Assembly (NCBI RefSeq): GCF_000178155.2 | Contig: NZ_ADKM02000066.1 | Location: 56,169 to 120,168 of the forward strand | Source of the DNA: Hominimerdicola alba 8 | GTDB taxonomy: Bacteria > Bacillota > Clostridia > Oscillospirales > Ruminococcaceae | Length of the DNA: 64,000 bases | Reading direction: 5' to 3' | Shown here: positions 44,188-52,458 of the stretch, piece by piece | How positions within the stretch are numbered: the stretch's first letter is position 1 | How the letters are laid out: each line of letters begins with the position of its first letter | The notes under the pieces: generated by a model | What the model was told of the DNA's origin: nothing | Database searches by the model: none | What the model saw: only the letters and a program-made list of their open reading frames with translations | Made by a program: the position numbers and the translations under genes

Positions 44188-45132
44188 TTAGTTTTCAACC
44201 GTTGCGTTCTGTATCTTTTCGGCAGACTTCTTTTTACGCCTTTTTTCGCGCCATTGCCTGAATTTGTAGGGTATGAATATCTTCGCACAGCAGAACAGCA
44301 GACAGAATGCTATCGCTATCATCGTGCTAGGTCTTACTTTGACCACCGCTTCACCCTCAGCGTCCAGACGCTTCACGTTAAAGTGACAGTTGATGTTCGC
44401 TTCTTTCACCCTCAGCGTGAATATCATCGCAAGGAAATTCAGCACCGAGAACAGCGCCGCCTGCAATTTTCCGTAGAACTGTGCGCTCTCCGCCGCATCT
44501 TCCTTGCCCGTGTCGATGTTTATCTTAACATCTTCAATGCGCACCGCTTTCAGCAGTTTCTTCGAGTATTTCCACGCAGGCGGGATATAAGGTTTGATGA
44601 ATTCCCACTTGCGTTTCAGCCCATCCAGCTTGCTTTCGCCCTTTTCGGGCTTTTCTTTTTTCTCGCGGGGCTTTTTCTCTTTTTTCTTCTTTTCTTTCTT
44701 TTTGCGGGATTTCCTGCCCTTTTTGCCCGCAGGCTTATCTTCGGGCTTTTCGTCCTCTATGGAAGAAGTTTCCTCCCCGAAGACCTCTTCTACCGTCGCA
44801 CTGTGTATCTCTTCCGCCGCCGACTGTGTATCTGCCGTTTCATCGGGCTTTTCTTCCGCGACTTCTGCAACAGTTTCGGTCATTTCCTCAGTGTTAGTTT
44901 CGGAAATTTCCTGCTTCGGCTTCACAGCCTTTTTCTTCTTCCTGCGTTTTTTCTTTTTCTTCTTCTTTTTCTTTTTGGGACGCGGGTACAGCGTAATGCC
45001 GAGATATCTGAGTTTTATCTCAAAATTTCCCCCTGTGCCGCCCCGCACGAATACCGTCACCGAAAAATGCAGCAGTATAACAATGACCAGTATTATTATC
45101 AGCAGAATTTTCAGAACTATCGTTGTTATCAC
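44188..45132 (-). CDS. DUF2953 membrane protein with long Lys-rich insertions
   Basis: 314 residues. One N-terminal helix (3-23), a short beta segment, then a Lys tract of about eighteen residues, an acidic Glu/Thr stretch, and a second Lys/Arg-rich stretch (about 130-165). The conserved DUF2953 part (about 170-270) includes a helix and VKEANINCHFNV; a final helix and basic tail end the protein. In relatives the domain is found beside YtfJ; its biochemical role is unknown. The start is GTG with a weak site, 24 bases after scpB. The poly-Lys tracts are much longer than in relatives I know. Confidence 0.8.
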   Translation of the reverse strand: MITTIVLKILLIIILVIVILLHFSVTVFVRGGTGGNFEIKLRYLGITLYPRPKKKKKKKKKKRRKKKKAVKPKQEISETNTEEMTETVAEVAEEKPDETADTQSAAEEIHSATVEEVFGEETSSIEDEKPEDKPAGKKGRKSRKKKEKKKKEKKPREKKEKPEKGESKLDGLKRKWEFIKPYIPPAWKYSKKLLKAVRIEDVKINIDTGKEDAAESAQFYGKLQAALFSVLNFLAMIFTLRVKEANINCHFNVKRLDAEGEAVVKVRPSTMIAIAFCLLFCCAKIFIPYKFRQWREKRRKKKSAEKIQNATVEN

Positions 45133-45156
45133 CGCCTGTTTACAGTTTTTTCAGGT

Positions 45157-45729
45157 TTATTCCCCATCGTCAGCGGCGTTTTCCTCAGCCGCTTCTATTA
45201 TCTCGTCAATAGTGACCTGCCCGCTCTGTTCGGGGAGCGGAGGCAGTTCTTTTATGCTTGAAAGCCCGAAAGCTCGCAAAAAATTGTCGGTAGTCACATA
45301 AGCTATCGGTCTTCCGGGAAGTTCCAGTCTGCCCGCTTCGCACAGCAGACCTTTCTCCACCAGCGAGTTGACCACGCCTGACGAATCCACGCCGCGCACG
45401 CTTTCGACAAAAGCCTTTGTAACAGGCTGATTGTAAGCCACGACCGTCAGCGCTTCCAGTGCCGCAGGCGACAGTGCCGAACTGCGCTTTATCTCCAGCA
45501 CCGCTTTGATCTGCGGCGCATAAGCCCGCTTTGTCGCCAGCTGATAGGCGCTGTCCAGCCGCAGAAGTTCAATGCCGCTGTTTTCATATTTTTCATCGAG
45601 CAGTGCCGCCGCATCGTGAAGCGATGTGATATCGGTGTCCAGCGCCTGACACAGACGCTTTGTTTCCACCGACTCTCCGCAGGCGAACAGCACAGCTTCC
45701 AATGTATTTGCAAGTTCGTTTATTTCCAT
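45157..45729 (-). CDS. scpB: Segregation and condensation protein B
   Basis: 190 residues, two winged-helix domains. Family blocks: LEAVLFACGESV, SALSPAALEALTVVAYNQPV, and GLLCEAGRLELPGRPIAYVTT. ScpB dimers bind ScpA and bridge SMC to form the bacterial condensin. It follows scpA by eleven bases. The Glu/Asp-rich tail is usual. Confidence 0.95.
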   Translation of the reverse strand: MEINELANTLEAVLFACGESVETKRLCQALDTDITSLHDAAALLDEKYENSGIELLRLDSAYQLATKRAYAPQIKAVLEIKRSSALSPAALEALTVVAYNQPVTKAFVESVRGVDSSGVVNSLVEKGLLCEAGRLELPGRPIAYVTTDNFLRAFGLSSIKELPPLPEQSGQVTIDEIIEAAEENAADDGE

Positions 45730-45740
45730 TTATCTTATCC

Positions 45741-47459
45741 TTATCCGAGCCGCGCCCTGTAAGCCGACCAGTTCTTTGCACCCCAGTAATAGCGTATTGC
45801 AAAAAAGTTTTCTCTTATTGGGTACGGTGTGACATCACTGCTGATAACAGCCGTTTCGTCCATGCCGTTGACTTCTTCGCTCTCAGCAGTACCCTCAGCC
45901 GTCATAGCAACAGCCGCGCCCTCGCCAGCATCAACAGGCTTCACAAGGCTGACATTCACGCCGCCAAACTCCGAAATTTCAGGCTTTTCAGCCAAATCAG
46001 CGCCCTCACTCTTTTCGGGAACATCGCCCGCAACAGCCGCGCCCTTGTCAGCATCAACAGGCTTCACAAGACTGACATTCACACCGCCAAACTCCGAAAA
46101 TTCGGGCTTTTCAGCCAAATCAGCGCCCGCGCTCTTTTCGGGAACATCGCCCGCAACAGCCGCGCCCTCGTCAGCATCAACAGGCTTCACAAGACTGACA
46201 GTCACGCCGCCAAACTCCGAAATCTCGGGCTTTTCAGCCAAATCAGCGCCCGCACTCTTTTCGGGAACATCGCCCGCAACAGCCGCGCCCTCGTCAGCAT
46301 CAACAGGCTTCACAAGACTGACATTCACGCCGCAAAACGCTGAAATTTCGGGCTTTTCAGCCGCCATCTCTGCCCGCATCTCTTCGGGCATATCCTGCCG
46401 CCCCTCGTCTACCACCTTTTGCAAGGTTGGCGACAATTCTATCCTCAGCACAGGAAGCGTCCCGCGCTGTCTTGTTTCGCTTTTGTAGACCGTCCGCTCT
46501 GTTGTCGGCTGATGGTACGGTATCATAGCCTGAGGGTACACATGTGCCGAAAATACGCCGTTCTCACGGGCAATTTCCCCATCGGCGGGGGAGTCCTCTC
46601 CCTCAGCCTGTGAGGGCTTTTCTTCTGCCGTGAGAGCACTTTTTTCGCCCTCTCCGCCCGACTTCACAGCGACCTCTTCCAGAGCGTAATTTGCCGCGCG
46701 TGCGGCTTCTTCGGCTTCAAGTTCTGCCTCGTCAAAGTGCGAAACTATCTTCCGCTTTTTCGCCGCAGAATTCATATATACCCGCGTGTTGTCGTCATTT
46801 AAGAATATGCGCCCCGATTTGGTAAGTTCCAGCACCGCCAGAAAGACCGCCACACGCTCACTTTTGTCGGCACAGCCTTCATACATGCTGGTCAGGAAGC
46901 ATTCGCCCTGTGTTATCAGCATTTTCAGTACATGGATTATTTTGGAAGTTACCGAAACTATCCTGTGTGAAACTATCGGGCTGAACATCTCAGCCCTCAG
47001 CGGCTTGGCTTTTCGTGCTTTGGCACTCATGCCCAGATAAGCGTCACAGAGTTTCTGCTTGTCCATCGTGCCTGTAAAAGTCTTGTTTACAGGCAGTTTC
47101 ATCGGCTGGCGCACGAATATCTCGCCGCCCGCATAAAGTTCACTAAGCTGTGCCGCCGCCATTTTGCATAGCGAATATTCTATCAGACTGCCCTGCAATT
47201 CCTTTTTCAGTTCTTCGCCCTCATTGTCGCGGGGCAGAAGAGAAGCGGTCTTTATGTAGATCAGCCTTGCCGCCATTTCGAGGAAATCTGCGGCGTCCTC
47301 GTAATCTTCTTCTTCAAGACCGTCCATATATTCCAGATATTGTTCAAGCAGAACTGCTATCTCGATATCATAGATATTCAGCTTGTGCTTGGTTATCAGG
47401 TGAAGCAGAAGGTCCAGCGGACCCTCGAACATATCCAGCTTGAAAAGTGCGGCTGACAT
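45741..47459 (-). CDS. scpA: Segregation and condensation protein A with a 41-residue tandem-repeat insert
   Basis: 572 residues, about twice the usual 240-270. Residues 1-240 are a normal ScpA N-terminal and middle part (KLDMFEGPLDLLLHLI, AARLIYIKTASLLP). After that comes a Glu/Ala-rich region and then four tandem 41-residue units (about residues 365-505): EKPEISEFGGVNVSLVKPVD followed by ADEGAAVAGDVPEKSAGADLA. The last 45 residues are unlike ScpA C-terminal winged helix; a normal one seems replaced or moved to residues 205-240 (LAVLELTKSGRIFL). Units differ by few bases, so the expansion is recent. ATG overlaps the protease stop as TAATG. Core function in condensin is likely intact. Confidence 0.88.
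   Translation of the reverse strand: MSAALFKLDMFEGPLDLLLHLITKHKLNIYDIEIAVLLEQYLEYMDGLEEEDYEDAADFLEMAARLIYIKTASLLPRDNEGEELKKELQGSLIEYSLCKMAAAQLSELYAGGEIFVRQPMKLPVNKTFTGTMDKQKLCDAYLGMSAKARKAKPLRAEMFSPIVSHRIVSVTSKIIHVLKMLITQGECFLTSMYEGCADKSERVAVFLAVLELTKSGRIFLNDDNTRVYMNSAAKKRKIVSHFDEAELEAEEAARAANYALEEVAVKSGGEGEKSALTAEEKPSQAEGEDSPADGEIARENGVFSAHVYPQAMIPYHQPTTERTVYKSETRQRGTLPVLRIELSPTLQKVVDEGRQDMPEEMRAEMAAEKPEISAFCGVNVSLVKPVDADEGAAVAGDVPEKSAGADLAEKPEISEFGGVTVSLVKPVDADEGAAVAGDVPEKSAGADLAEKPEFSEFGGVNVSLVKPVDADKGAAVAGDVPEKSEGADLAEKPEISEFGGVNVSLVKPVDAGEGAAVAMTAEGTAESEEVNGMDETAVISSDVTPYPIRENFFAIRYYWGAKNWSAYRARLG
45961..46370 (-). repeat. 123-bp coding tandem repeat in scpA
   Basis: Units start at 45961, 46084, 46207 and 46330, exactly 123 bases apart, keeping the reading frame. 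The units are nearly identical, differing at few positions. Confidence 0.9.
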
Positions 47460-48142
47460 TACAGACTTACCTTGAATATGCTGTTAACTATCGGGTCTGC
47501 CCAGAAAGTCAGCTTCTGCATCAGCCAGAAAATGCCGCCCTCCATCCAGCCCACAGGACCGTCCAGCAGGTCGCTGAAAGTCAGCAGTGTCAGTAAGACT
47601 ATCGTCAGCGGCATCTGGTATTGGTCTATCTTGGCATTTATGCGTTCGGGCAGGAAGTACGAAAGTATCTTCTGACCGTCCAGCGGACCAACAGGTATCA
47701 GGTTGAACACTGCCAGACCGATGTTTATGGTTATGAATGCGTGGCATATCAGCAAAAGCCAGCCGATAGCTTCATTCATCGAGGACAGTGCAGCGCCCGA
47801 CAGGAATTTGTGAACGATCGTAGCTATCAGCGCCATTATCAGGTTAGATATCGGACCTGCCGCCGCAGTCAGCGCCATGCCGCCGCGCATAGTATGCTTG
47901 CGGTCAAAGCGCCGCGGGTCTACCTGAACGGGCTTGCCCCAGCCGAAGCCGCACAGAAAGATGCCCAGTGAACCGACGGGGTCGAGGTGTGCCAGCGGGT
48001 TGAGTGTGAGCCTGTTCTGATAGCGCGGGGTATCATCGCCCAGTTTGGTAGCAGCCCATGCGTGGGCGAACTCATGCACAGGTATGCACATGAACAGTAT
48101 TATCAGTCGTGAGCCGAATGTCAGTAAAGTTTCGATATCCAT
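47459..48142 (-). CDS. Site-2 protease family (M50) membrane protein
   Basis: 227 residues with about five helices. The zinc site HEFAHAW is in the first third and the second metal ligand is in NLIPVGPLDGQKIL. This short form without a PDZ domain is the YwhC/RseP-like group often placed directly before scpA in Firmicutes. GAGGAAAG precedes the ATG. It heads the operon protease-scpA-scpB-DUF2953-ytfJ. Substrates unknown. Confidence 0.9.
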   Translation of the reverse strand: MDIETLLTFGSRLIILFMCIPVHEFAHAWAATKLGDDTPRYQNRLTLNPLAHLDPVGSLGIFLCGFGWGKPVQVDPRRFDRKHTMRGGMALTAAAGPISNLIMALIATIVHKFLSGAALSSMNEAIGWLLLICHAFITINIGLAVFNLIPVGPLDGQKILSYFLPERINAKIDQYQMPLTIVLLTLLTFSDLLDGPVGWMEGGIFWLMQKLTFWADPIVNSIFKVSL

Positions 48143-48249
48143 TATCTTTCCTCATTTCGTGAGCAGGTCATTATCAGTATTGACAATTTTTATGCAGTTT
48201 ATTATAACACGCCGCATCGGGCTGTGTCATCTGCGTACATACACTTAAT

Positions 48250-48278
48250 ATTATACTACATCTGCAAGAATATTTCAA
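48250..48278 (-). promoter_or_regulatory. Promoter of the protease-scpAB operon
   Basis: TTGAAA (complement of 48273-48278), 17-base spacer, TATAAT (complement of 48250-48255). Confidence 0.7.
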
Positions 48279-48346
48279 GTGCAAACGGTAGCTTTTGGTC
48301 ATTTTTGATAGAATATGCGTTTTTTTAAATTTTTTGTGAAAAGGGC

Positions 48347-48375
48347 TTGCATTTTTGTGAGAGATATGTTATAAT
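48347..48375 (+). promoter_or_regulatory. Promoter of rpmB
   Basis: TTGCAT (48347-48352), 17-base spacer, TATAAT (48370-48375). A second TTGACA near 48180 could give another start. Confidence 0.75.
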
Positions 48376-48458
48376 ACTCTAGTATCATGTGATTGGATTT
48401 AAGCTGTCGGCTTAGATCGGTCAGCTTAAATTTTCACGTAAAGGAGGTGCGCACCGAT

Positions 48459-48644
48459 ATGGCAAAATGCGAGGTTTGCGGAAAGGGTGTTACTTTCGGT
48501 ATCAAGGTATCTCACTCCCACAGAAGAACAAACAGAAGCTGGAAGCCCAATGTAAAGAGGGTAAAGGCTATGGTTAACGGTTCTCCTACACACGTATATG
48601 TTTGCTCCAGATGCCTGCGTTCGGGTAAGGTTGAGCGCGCATAA
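48459..48644 (+). CDS. rpmB: 50S ribosomal protein L28
   Basis: 61 residues. The zinc-binding form: CEVCGKG near the N-terminus and CSRCLRSGKV near the C-terminus, with the RRTNRSWKPNVKRV core. It is a structural protein of the large subunit. ATG 48459 has a perfect AAAGGAGGTG site. It stands alone between its promoter and a terminator. Confidence 0.97.
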   Translation: MAKCEVCGKGVTFGIKVSHSHRRTNRSWKPNVKRVKAMVNGSPTHVYVCSRCLRSGKVERA

Positions 48645-48663
48645 GCAATTTCACAGAACCTAA

Positions 48664-48697
48664 AGGCACTCACGGTCATCGTGGGTGCTTTATTTTT
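48664..48697 (+). terminator. Terminator after rpmB
   Basis: AGGCACTCACG pairs with CGTGGGTGCTT (one G:T pair), then TTATTTTTG. The rest of the gap to 48857 shows nothing else. Confidence 0.85.
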
Positions 48698-48857
48698 GTC
48701 TTGCCGAGATGAAAGAATACTTTTTTCTTAATTTTCCTGTGATAAAAAACTGAAACATTCCCTGAAGCCGTTGACTTTCCTGCAAAATGTGCTACAATGT
48801 TATTATTATAACAGATATACTGATATTGTGCATTTCACTGAAAGTATACGCTAATTC

Positions 48858-48886
48858 TTGACAACTATCACAAATTGGCTTACAAT
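48858..48886 (+). promoter_or_regulatory. Promoter of the LTA synthase gene
   Basis: TTGACA (48858-48863), 17-base spacer, TACAAT (48881-48886). Confidence 0.75.
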
Positions 48887-48942
48887 GTATATTGCACCAT
48901 CTGAAACATATATATAGTATAACATAAATCGAGGAGATCAGA

Positions 48943-51216
48943 ATGCTCAAATTTTTTAAGAAGATCGGCAGTAAACTCAAAAAGTTCTACAGCGAAAACC
49001 CAATGATACTCGCTTTTGTCGGGATATCTGTGATAAACGGGTTCCTGCTCAGAGTCTTTACTGTCAAGTTCGCCTATAATCAGGTAAAACCCCTTATGGC
49101 TGATATCGCTGCCACTCTGCTGATGGCGGCTTTTGCTTTCTGTTTTAAAACGCTCAAAGGGCGTTTCCGCTATCTTATGACTGTTAATGTCATAAATACT
49201 ATTCTGGTTGCAGGCAATTCTATCTATTATTCAAACTATAAGTCGTTCCTGTCTTTCTCACTGCTTTCGACAGGTTCACAGCTGCCCGGCGTTATGGATG
49301 CTGTCATCAAGAATATCATGGAGCCTAAAGACCTCCTGTTTTTGTGGAGCATACCTGCGCTGGCTGTCACCTATCACTTCTGCAAAAAGAAGACCCGCAC
49401 CTACGAGAACCAGAATAAGCAAAAACAGAAGCGCAGCCGAAATTTCGGGTTTACTGCCGCCTGCGGACTGGTGCTGCTGGGCATCTTCGCGGCAACGCTG
49501 TCGGGTACAGATTATTCAAGACTGCGCAAGCAATGGAACAGAGAGTATGTGCTGGGCACTTTCGGCATGTATACTTATCAGACATCTGATGCGATATCAA
49601 GCGCCTATTCAAAGATAAACATGATGTTCGGCTATGAAGAGAAGAAAGAGGCTTTCACCGAGTTCTATGACGAAAAAGACGAGCTGACCGAAGAGGTCGC
49701 ACCTGAGAAGAAGAATGATTACACAGGCATCTTCGAGGGCAAGAATGTCATCGTCATACACTGCGAGAGCATGCAGCAGTTCTGCATGGACACCTACATA
49801 AACGGCGAAGAACTGACACCGAACCTCAACAAGCTGGCAAGAGAGGGTCTGTATTTCTCGAATTTCTACGCGCAGGAGAGTGTCGGCACAAGTTCTGACT
49901 CGGAGTTCACTTTTGCCACCTCGCTGATGCCCGCATCAAGCGGCACAGTCGCCATAAACTACTGGGACAGGGACTACACCACCATCCAGAAGATGCTGAA
50001 AGAGAAGGGCTATTACATCTACAGCATGCACGGCAACAACGGCTCTTACTGGAACAGGCTGAATCTGCACAGTTCGCTGGGCTATGATAAATTCTACAAC
50101 TATTCCGAAGATTTCATCATTGATGAAACTATCGGTCTGGGTCTTTCGGATAAGAGCTTTTTCAGACAGGCTGTGCCGAAAGTCAAAGCGATAAACGAGG
50201 AAAACAAAAACTGGTACGGCGCTTTCCTGATGCTGACCAACCACACGCCTTTCACCGATATCGAGCGTGTCAGCGACCTTGATGTAACGTTCCGCTACAA
50301 GCGTTTCAACAGCGATACGGGTCTGTATGAAGATGTGTCCGCGCCTTTCTTACAGGGGACAAAGCTGGGCAGTTACTTCAAATCGGTACACTATGCCGAT
50401 GAAGCGCTGGGTCAGTTCCTCACCGACCTTGACAGCGAGGGTCTGCTGGATAACACCGTGTTCGTGCTTTACGGTGACCACGATGCAAAGATAAAGCCCG
50501 CCGAGTACGAGAGATACCTCAACTACGACCCCTTCACTGATACGGTGCTGACTGAGGAAGATGCGGGTTATATCCCCGTTGACGACTTCTACTATAACAT
50601 AAACCGCAAGACACCTTTCATAATCTGGTCTAAGGGCGGCGAGTACGAACCTAAGGAGATCACTCAGGTGATGGGCATGTACGATGTTCAGCCGACACTG
50701 GGCAACATGCTGGGCTTTGAAAACAAGTATGCGCTGGGTCACGATATCTTCTCCTTTACCGAAGATGCCGAGAATGCGGTTATCTTCCCAAACGGCAACT
50801 TCATCACCGATACCGTTTACTACGACTGTCAGAAAGGTACTTATTTCGACCTGACCGACTATAAGAACGTAATGATATCCGTTTCATGCAATCAGGTCTA
50901 TAAAGATACGCCGAACCCCATCTTCAATGAAAATACACACGGGCTGTTCAAGTTTGATGAAGATGAGATATACTGTGCGAACAGCTGTGAAGCGCGGGTG
51001 AATGACGGCATTGTAGATGATGACTATATACAGTCTTATGCGGGATATGCCGATGAGATAATCGACATATCCAACGCGATAATTTTCTACGATATGATAA
51101 ATAAGACCGAACAGGGCTTTGAAAACAGTGTAGATGCACAGCGCGATGCTGACAGCAAGGCAGAACTTTTCATGCCGCCGATGCCGGGCAGGAGAAGAAC
51201 GCAGATAGTTGCATGA
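48943..51216 (+). CDS. LTA synthase family (sulfatase-fold phosphoglycerol transferase)
   Basis: 757 residues. Four to five N-terminal helices (to about residue 195) anchor an outer sulfatase-fold domain. NVIVIHCESMQQF provides the first metal ligand and SVGTSSDSEFTFATS the catalytic Thr; YGDHDAKI holds further ligands. LtaS enzymes transfer glycerol phosphate from phosphatidylglycerol to build lipoteichoic acid; similar ones make phosphoglycerol-modified glycans. The last 120 residues extend past the usual domain. GGAGATCAG precedes the ATG. Single gene with its own promoter. Confidence 0.9.
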   Translation: MLKFFKKIGSKLKKFYSENPMILAFVGISVINGFLLRVFTVKFAYNQVKPLMADIAATLLMAAFAFCFKTLKGRFRYLMTVNVINTILVAGNSIYYSNYKSFLSFSLLSTGSQLPGVMDAVIKNIMEPKDLLFLWSIPALAVTYHFCKKKTRTYENQNKQKQKRSRNFGFTAACGLVLLGIFAATLSGTDYSRLRKQWNREYVLGTFGMYTYQTSDAISSAYSKINMMFGYEEKKEAFTEFYDEKDELTEEVAPEKKNDYTGIFEGKNVIVIHCESMQQFCMDTYINGEELTPNLNKLAREGLYFSNFYAQESVGTSSDSEFTFATSLMPASSGTVAINYWDRDYTTIQKMLKEKGYYIYSMHGNNGSYWNRLNLHSSLGYDKFYNYSEDFIIDETIGLGLSDKSFFRQAVPKVKAINEENKNWYGAFLMLTNHTPFTDIERVSDLDVTFRYKRFNSDTGLYEDVSAPFLQGTKLGSYFKSVHYADEALGQFLTDLDSEGLLDNTVFVLYGDHDAKIKPAEYERYLNYDPFTDTVLTEEDAGYIPVDDFYYNINRKTPFIIWSKGGEYEPKEITQVMGMYDVQPTLGNMLGFENKYALGHDIFSFTEDAENAVIFPNGNFITDTVYYDCQKGTYFDLTDYKNVMISVSCNQVYKDTPNPIFNENTHGLFKFDEDEIYCANSCEARVNDGIVDDDYIQSYAGYADEIIDISNAIIFYDMINKTEQGFENSVDAQRDADSKAELFMPPMPGRRRTQIVA

Positions 51217-51227
51217 TGTATGATCCA

Positions 51228-51378
51228 TTATTATTGGCATGAACGAGTGAGTGATGTTTTAGCGGAAATTTTGCCGCCCAACAAAGCCGAGAGAGAACAC
51301 AAAGCTATGAGCGTGGACGACTTCCGTTCACGCTCTTTTTGTGTGCGGGCGACGAATTGCCCGCGAAAAGTTAGCGCG
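51228..51378 (+). repeat. Short copy of the intergenic repeat
   Basis: ATTATTGGCATGAACGAGTG is the repeat start with a decayed heptamer before it. TTTTGCCGCCCAACAAAGCC, AGAGAGAACACAAAGCTATG, GTGCGGGCGACGAATTGCCC and GTTAGCGCGACAGCG follow, as in the longer copies but with the middle missing. Confidence 0.75.
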
Positions 51379-51386
51379 ACAGCGCA

Positions 51387-51415
51387 TTGACATCACCCGC
51401 ATGATATGCTATAAT
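51387..51415 (+). promoter_or_regulatory. Promoter of the dockerin-peptidase gene
   Basis: TTGACA (51387-51392), 17-base spacer, TATAAT (51410-51415), directly after the repeat. Confidence 0.8.
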
Positions 51416-51451
51416 CGATTTATAAGAAACCTTAAAAAGGAGGAATACAAA

Positions 51452-52291
51452 ATGAAACTGACAGCACTGCTGACTGCCGCTGCTGCCGCCGCATCTGCCG
51501 CGACGCTCACCGCATTTGCTGATATCGGTGATGTAAATGCAGATAATTCCATCAATATCTCCGATGTCGTTGTAACTGCGGCACATGTGAAAGGCGTGCG
51601 CTCGCTGAGCGGCGATGCCCTCACAAATGCCGATGTGAATGGCGATAGCAAGGTAAATATCACCGATGTGGTCACACTTGCCGCACATGTCAAGGGCATA
51701 CAGCCGCTTGACGGAAAGTCATCGTATGTTGAGCCCGAACCCGAACCGCAGGGTCCCACTATCGAAGTTAAAAACGGTGTTACATACGTCAACGGCATAC
51801 TTATCGCCAATAAGACATATTCTCTGCCCGAAAATTACGGCAGCGGTCTTACCGATGAAACGCTGAACGCCTTTTATAAGATGCAGGCGGGGGCTTGGCA
51901 GGACGGTATCTCGCTGTGGATATGTTCGGGATTCAGAAGCTACTGGGATCAGTACTACCTCTATAATAACTACGTAGCCCGCGACGGCAAGACTGAAGCT
52001 GATACCTATTCCGCAAGACCCGGTCATTCCGAACACCAGACAGGTCTTGCGATGGATCTCAATAATGCCAGCCGCTCTTTCTACGGCACAAGAGAAGCTG
52101 CATGGATCGCCGCGCACTGCGCGGAATACGGCTTTATTATCCGCTATCCGCAGGGCAAGGAGAACATCACGGGCTTCATTTATGAACCCTGGCATGTCAG
52201 GTATGTGGGGAAAGACCTTGCACGTAAGATAACAGACAGCGGTCTTTGTCTGGAAGAATATCTCGGCATCGATTCCTACTACCACTATTGA
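51452..52291 (+). CDS. Secreted VanY-type D-Ala-D-Ala carboxypeptidase with an N-terminal type I dockerin
   Basis: 279 residues. Signal peptide (residues 1-23), then a dockerin made of two repeats, DVNADNSINISDV and DVNGDSKVNITDV (about 26-86), a Pro/Glu linker, and a VanY/M15B peptidase domain. Zinc ligands are visible in HSEHQTGLAMDL (SxHxxGxxxD pattern) and in YEPWHVRYVG. Dockerins bind cohesins on scaffoldins, so this enzyme is probably held in a cellulosome or on the cell surface. A cell-wall peptidase with a dockerin is uncommon compared with glycosidases. AAAGGAGGAATAC precedes the ATG. Own promoter and terminator. Confidence 0.92.
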   Translation: MKLTALLTAAAAAASAATLTAFADIGDVNADNSINISDVVVTAAHVKGVRSLSGDALTNADVNGDSKVNITDVVTLAAHVKGIQPLDGKSSYVEPEPEPQGPTIEVKNGVTYVNGILIANKTYSLPENYGSGLTDETLNAFYKMQAGAWQDGISLWICSGFRSYWDQYYLYNNYVARDGKTEADTYSARPGHSEHQTGLAMDLNNASRSFYGTREAAWIAAHCAEYGFIIRYPQGKENITGFIYEPWHVRYVGKDLARKITDSGLCLEEYLGIDSYYHY

Positions 52292-52308
52292 AGCCGCCAA
52301 ATAAAACA

Positions 52309-52345
52309 AAAATGCGTCCGTGATATTTAGCGGACGCATTTTTTA
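52309..52345 (+). terminator. Terminator after the dockerin peptidase gene
   Basis: AATGCGTCCG (52311-52320) pairs with CGGACGCATT (52331-52340), then a T run. Confidence 0.9.
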
Positions 52346-52384
52346 TCTGTAGACAAAGCTGTGATGTCTGTCAATGATCATGAA

Positions 52385-52457
52385 TATGGTTATTCTCTTA
52401 TAACAAGAAACATTTATTGAGAGGTTTTCTTTTCCTGCCGCAGGCGGGATAGCCATA
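52385..52457 (+). repeat. Short palindromic element before the rqcH stop
   Basis: TATGGTTAT at the left pairs with ATAGCCATA at the right; TTCCTGCCGCAGGCGGGAT in between contains a small GC palindrome. It resembles a decayed family 1 element. Confidence 0.4.
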
Positions 52458-52458
52458 A

